Shown: positions 46,355 through 49,100 of the stretch, one piece after another
Layout: each line of letters starts with the position of its first letter
Position numbering within the stretch: position 1 is the first letter of the stretch
Source of the DNA: JBLNBN01 sp050260015
GTDB taxonomy: Bacteria > Bacteroidota > Ignavibacteria > Kapaibacteriales > UBA2268
Assembly (NCBI GenBank): GCA_050260015.1
Contig: JBLNBN010000044.1
Location: 1-49,100, forward strand
Direction of reading: 5' to 3'
DNA: 49,100 nucleotides
The notes under the pieces: generated by a model
Databases searched by the model: none
Told to the model about the DNA's origin: nothing
What the model saw: the letters and a program-made list of their open reading frames with translations, nothing else
Program-made: the position numbers and the translations under genes

Positions 46355-46362
46355 TACTTTTG
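46355..46362 (+). promoter_or_regulatory. Possible -7 box upstream of the HEPN gene
   Basis: TACTTTTG, a match to TAnnTTTG, about 77 nt before the start codon. No clear -33 box. Confidence 0.35.
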
Positions 46363-46438
46363 CAAGTTTGACAATAATGAACTAAATTAATTCCTGGTAA
46401 AGGATAGTATTAACAACAATATCGCTTGAGGCAATACT

Positions 46439-47755
46439 ATGATTAACGAACCGAAGCCCGATTGCTTTTCATTCGAGCTATTTTGTATAGATCCCCCGGA
46501 CGTAAGAAAAGAAGTGGCGCTTGCGCAGGCCCTTTCCTATAGTAACAGCTTATGGGGAGGGAACGTTCCCATTATCGATACTAAGGGCGGGATAGTAACT
46601 GTTTTCGAAAAGTCATTAGAAATTTCTTTGATTATAAAACCTGTTAAGACCAGTAATGTAATTACGGATCTTGTAGAATCCGCTTTTTTGATAAACGCTA
46701 CAGGCAGTAAATTTGAAACTATCGAGCCTTTTCGCGTCAAGTTATTAAAGCACCTTAGAAACACTTTACAGTTTAAGCATATTCGTTTATTGACCGATGA
46801 AGTTTCCACTTATATAGCCCATCAATTATATCCTGAAATAAATAAAATAGAAACTCAGCTTAGAAAATATCTTACAAAGTTCTTCCTCCAGAGGGTAGGC
46901 TTCGAGTGGTGGGAGACTACAGCTACCAAAGCTATGATTGAAAAAGTGCGCCTTCGCAAGGTGGATCGCCGCGATGAAATTTCCCAGTATATCGACGACG
47001 ATTTAAGGCTGATCGATTTCGACGACCTGGGCGAATTAATTTATAAGCAAACCTCCGGTTTTAATAATCCCGAACGAGTTTTAAACCGGCTCTTTTCGCT
47101 TAAGTCCTCCGACGATCTGTTCAGCCTTCAACGGGAGCTTCAGGGTAATTATACCAAATATTTTAAGGATAACTTCCAGCATAAGAATTTTGAGCAAAAG
47201 TGGAAAGAATTAATTAAGATCCGCAATAAGGTAGCCCACCAGGGCACATTTTTTGTAAACGAACTGAATCGCGGGCTGGAGATTACTCAATCCCTCTCGG
47301 AGATTATAGCCGAGGCTGAACTGAAAATCGATCAAATGGAATTTACTTCTGAAGAAAAGGAAGCCTTCCGCTATGCCACTAAAGAGGTAAATAGTCAATA
47401 CGGCGTAGACGTTACAACGCTAAATGCCGGGGACAAGATCGATCTCTCCTACGCCGCCAATAGCAACGGCAATGGTAATGGTAATGGTAATTCGAAGGGC
47501 GAGAAGATTATCACTGAGGAGCATTTCATTTCTGAATTGGAAAAGGTGGAAAAGTACAACAAGTATAACGCTTATATTGGGCTAAAATGGTTTGTCACAA
47601 TCCACTTAGCCGACTTCAAGTATTCCGTAAAGCATTCCTATATCCTCCTGAACGACCTAAGGGACGCCGGGAAGATCGAAGTCTACGAGGTAGACTCGCC
47701 GAACGGATGGCCCGTAAAAGCGATCCGCGTCGCTAAAATTGACGATGAATATTAA
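46439..47755 (+). CDS. HEPN-domain protein, possibly Swt1-like
   Basis: A 438-residue cytosolic protein. The middle (about 125-300) is helical and carries IRNKVAHQG with Arg262 and His267, the RX4H motif of HEPN ribonucleases; YPEINKIETQLRKYLTKFF (131-149) is the typical first helix of Swt1-like HEPN domains. The N-terminal 110 residues form an unrecognised domain. After an NGNGNGNG linker (about 342-352, coded by GGTAAT repeats) the C-terminal 80 residues (EEHFISELEKVEKYNKYNAYIGLKWF, HSYILLNDLRDAGKIEVYE) may form a winged helix. HEPN proteins often act as RNases in defence or stress responses. No antitoxin gene is adjacent. Exact role unknown. Confidence 0.82.
   Translation: MINEPKPDCFSFELFCIDPPDVRKEVALAQALSYSNSLWGGNVPIIDTKGGIVTVFEKSLEISLIIKPVKTSNVITDLVESAFLINATGSKFETIEPFRVKLLKHLRNTLQFKHIRLLTDEVSTYIAHQLYPEINKIETQLRKYLTKFFLQRVGFEWWETTATKAMIEKVRLRKVDRRDEISQYIDDDLRLIDFDDLGELIYKQTSGFNNPERVLNRLFSLKSSDDLFSLQRELQGNYTKYFKDNFQHKNFEQKWKELIKIRNKVAHQGTFFVNELNRGLEITQSLSEIIAEAELKIDQMEFTSEEKEAFRYATKEVNSQYGVDVTTLNAGDKIDLSYAANSNGNGNGNGNSKGEKIITEEHFISELEKVEKYNKYNAYIGLKWFVTIHLADFKYSVKHSYILLNDLRDAGKIEVYEVDSPNGWPVKAIRVAKIDDEY
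47468..47491 (+). repeat. In-frame hexanucleotide repeat (GGTAAT)
   Basis: One GGCAAT followed by three perfect GGTAAT units inside the HEPN gene, coding for the Gly-Asn linker. Unit gain or loss would keep the frame. Confidence 0.8.
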
Positions 47756-47756
47756 T

Positions 47757-47788
47757 AAAGAGCCGGCCCTTCAAAGCCGGCTTTTTTA
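47757..47788. terminator. Bidirectional terminator between convergent genes
   Basis: AGCCGGC (47761-47767) pairs with GCCGGCT (47776-47782). T-run on the plus strand, A-run on the left for the minus strand. It serves the HEPN gene and, in reverse, the small membrane protein gene. Confidence 0.85.
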
Positions 47789-47791
47789 TTT

Positions 47792-48082
47792 CTATTTCCC
47801 CTTTTTCCTATGCATGGTCGCTTTTTCGCCTAATCCTGCAAGTATCAACATAACAATGAATAGCGTAATAAAGTACAAATAATCCGAAGTCAGTCCATAA
47901 TAATTGTAAACCACTACAAGCGCTTTAGCTATGCCTTGCATTCCAAATATTAATAGCATCATTTGGAGCCACCATACGCCGTTCATTTTCTTTTTGTAGA
48001 AGCTATCGTTCTTTCTATTTATAGCTATGAATGTAAGCGCGGCTATTATACCAAGAGCTATAAATCCGATGTTAAAATACAT
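47792..48082 (-). CDS. Small three-helix membrane protein
   Basis: A 96-residue hydrophobic protein with three predicted membrane helices (about 2-22, 35-58, 67-86), a basic loop NRKNDSFYKKK between the first two, and a basic tail MHRKKGK. I do not recognise the family. It is 31 nt downstream of the DUF169 gene on the same strand, so they may be cotranscribed, and it ends at a bidirectional terminator. Confidence 0.7.
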   Translation of the reverse strand: MYFNIGFIALGIIAALTFIAINRKNDSFYKKKMNGVWWLQMMLLIFGMQGIAKALVVVYNYYGLTSDYLYFITLFIVMLILAGLGEKATMHRKKGK

Positions 48083-48113
48083 AGTCTGTAATATTTTTTA
48101 TTTAAGTTTGCTT

Positions 48114-48905
48114 CTAAATGTTCCTATTTCTAACTTTCATCCACACGTCTCTCATTAAGAAAGATTCTTCAACGTTCCCTTCCATCTCTTCATACATTTT
48201 ATAAGGAACGGCAAATGAAAGCAGATCCTTATCTACCTTGTCCCTTGCCGAAATATCAAATAGGCCGATCACGGCGCGAGGATGCTCCGAATTCCTTTCG
48301 TTGTAAGGGAAAAGAAATATCGTATGGCAGCCGGCTCCCCACGGCGTAAAAACGTTTTCTCCGCCGTTGCGCCCATAATTCGCAAGAACGACCAGAGCTG
48401 ATATTTGGTCGGGCGTAGCCAGGAAAACTACTACTTCGGGTCTTTCGTATTCCTCTACCAATTCAAGCGGCTTAAAGACAATATACTCCGTAGGGATTTG
48501 CGTATAGGGTAGTTCGTCGGCAAAGGTCTTAGCCATTTCGGGGGTCTTTTTATAGGCTTCTCCTTGGGAGAGCGCGGGCATATTTCTAACCAATCCTTTT
48601 CCTACGTCGGAAGCGCAATATTCATTGTTGCCTGTTGAGAGGAAATATTCTATACCGCCCGGGAACTTCGTATAGGTATTTCCAAAGCCCAAGCCCGAGC
48701 CGCCGCCTATGCAGCCGTAAGTATTTCTATCGAAGGCCGCAGTTTTACCTTTAGCCGCAGCCATAAACATAGCTATAGCGCAGCCCCACCCGCCTTCCTT
48801 GAATTGTAGAGCGTCCGAAGGCTTTTCGTCTGAGAATAGTATAGCGATGGGAGAATATCTAAAATTTATCGATTCATCTATTTTACTAGTCATTTTACTA
48901 TCCAA
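48114..48905 (-). CDS. DUF169 family protein
   Basis: A 263-residue protein matching the DUF169 pattern: YSPIAILFSDEKPSDALQFKEG near the N-terminus, GGWGCAIAMFMAAAKGKTAAFDRNTYGCIGGGSGLGFG (about 48-80), VFKPLELVEEYERPEVVVFLATPDQISALVVLANY and the GxGCH-type WGAGCHTIFLFPY (about 203-215). Conserved cysteines in WGCAIA, YGCIGG, EYCASD and AGCHTI suggest a metal or cofactor site, but family function is unknown; relatives are common in anaerobes. A TATTTTTG box lies at 48934-48941. It is next to the rRNA operon end. A small membrane protein gene follows. Confidence 0.87.
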   Translation of the reverse strand: MDSKMTSKIDESINFRYSPIAILFSDEKPSDALQFKEGGWGCAIAMFMAAAKGKTAAFDRNTYGCIGGGSGLGFGNTYTKFPGGIEYFLSTGNNEYCASDVGKGLVRNMPALSQGEAYKKTPEMAKTFADELPYTQIPTEYIVFKPLELVEEYERPEVVVFLATPDQISALVVLANYGRNGGENVFTPWGAGCHTIFLFPYNERNSEHPRAVIGLFDISARDKVDKDLLSFAVPYKMYEEMEGNVEESFLMRDVWMKVRNRNI

Positions 48906-48987
48906 GAGAATATATATCGGTAAAAGAATAGTTCAAAAATACGTAAAAGGCAATAATATCAAGAATAGTAATCCCTATAAACGCAAA

Positions 48988-49016
48988 CAGCCGATCCATG
49001 ATATATGGATCGGCTG
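48988..49016 (-). terminator. Hairpin downstream of the rRNA operon
   Basis: A perfect 12-bp stem (48988-48999 with 49005-49016) with a 5-nt loop, about 18 nt past the 3' end of 5S rRNA on the minus strand. It is followed by TTTGCGTTTA, a weak T-tract; a terminator or processing site. Confidence 0.65.
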
Positions 49017-49033
49017 AATGATTTAAAAATTAG

Positions 49034-49100
49034 CTTGGCATCGACCTACTCTCCCAAAAGGTCGCCCTATCAGTACCATCGGCTCGGCAGGACTTAACTT
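49034..49100 (-). rRNA. rrf: 5S rRNA, 3' part (cut by window edge)
   Basis: On the minus strand the sequence reads through CCGAGCCGATGGTACTG and GGGAGAGTAGGTCGATGCCA, the conserved 3' half of 5S rRNA (E. coli counterpart: GCCGATGGTAGT and GAGAGTAGG). About 65 of roughly 110 bases are inside the window. The 5' part and presumably 23S and 16S lie beyond the right edge, so an rRNA operon runs into the window from the right. The exact 3' end is approximate. Confidence 0.9.

Noticed and set aside
46439..47755. HEPN/MNT toxin-antitoxin pair
   Set aside because: No nucleotidyltransferase or other small antitoxin gene lies next to the HEPN gene; neighbours are a secreted protein and a convergent membrane protein.

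Overview
The window looks like a chromosomal segment from a bacterium of the FCB group (Bacteroidota sensu lato), most likely an Ignavibacteria, Chlorobi or 'Kapabacteria'-type lineage rather than a classical Bacteroidia. Three things point there. First, several secreted proteins end in type IX secretion (T9SS) type A sorting domains. Second, several genes have Bacteroidota-type promoters (TTTG, about 20 nt, then TAnnTTTG). Third, central carbon enzymes are ferredoxin-linked oxidoreductases: a KorAB-type 2-oxoacid:ferredoxin oxidoreductase and a full-length pyruvate:ferredoxin oxidoreductase. Shine-Dalgarno-like AAGGAG/GAGG motifs are also visible before several genes. The species call is inference; no 16S sequence lies in the window.

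Layout. 0.1-3.1 kb (minus): a PAS-PAS membrane histidine kinase and a secreted NlpC/P60 peptidase. 3.5-8.9 kb (minus): der-folC-purH-murB, a housekeeping run (ribosome-assembly GTPase, folate, purine, peptidoglycan). 9.0-11.0 kb (plus): coaBC translationally coupled to a LolA-like carrier. 11.2-14.0 kb (plus): korA-korB. 14.2-14.9 kb (plus): an SDR dehydrogenase. 14.9-16.9 kb: a repeat-rich accessory patch holding one PD-(D/E)XK-like gene, flanked by a perfect 20-bp inverted repeat. 16.9-21.6 kb (minus): nifJ followed by a dihydroorotate dehydrogenase-like gene. 21.7-24.8 kb (plus): a LolC/E-type permease, cysE and cysK, converging on smpB. 25.4-28.7 kb (plus): purC, rodA, pdxA and tRNA-Gln(CTG). 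28.8-31.1 kb (minus): two T9SS cargo proteins. 31.1-32.5 kb: a 1.4-kb gene desert full of small triloop hairpins and a degenerate 9-bp tandem repeat. 32.5-39.7 kb: a DUF3108 protein, then a minus-strand envelope cluster (site-2 protease, a secreted amidotransferase-like protein, a cohesin-like T9SS cargo, an IgGFc-binding/beta-barrel fusion, CcmB). 39.9-45.5 kb (plus): GH57 branching enzyme, SemiSWEET and THUMP methyltransferase (start/stop coupled), an orphan nuoD and a divergent YchF-like GTPase. 45.6-49.1 kb: a small secreted protein, a HEPN-domain protein, a small membrane protein, a DUF169 protein and the 3' end of a 5S rRNA from an rRNA operon that enters from the right on the minus strand.

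How the genes fit together. The core is an anaerobic or microaerobic metabolism passing electrons through ferredoxin (KorAB, PFOR), with cysteine, purine, CoA and PLP synthesis, and an outer-membrane system (LolA, LolC/E, T9SS cargo, surface barrel). The least explained parts are the PD-(D/E)XK island with its inverted repeats, the repeat families shared between the two gene deserts, the HEPN protein, and the envelope cluster around the IgGFc-type barrel protein. No CRISPR array, transposase or phage module was found.
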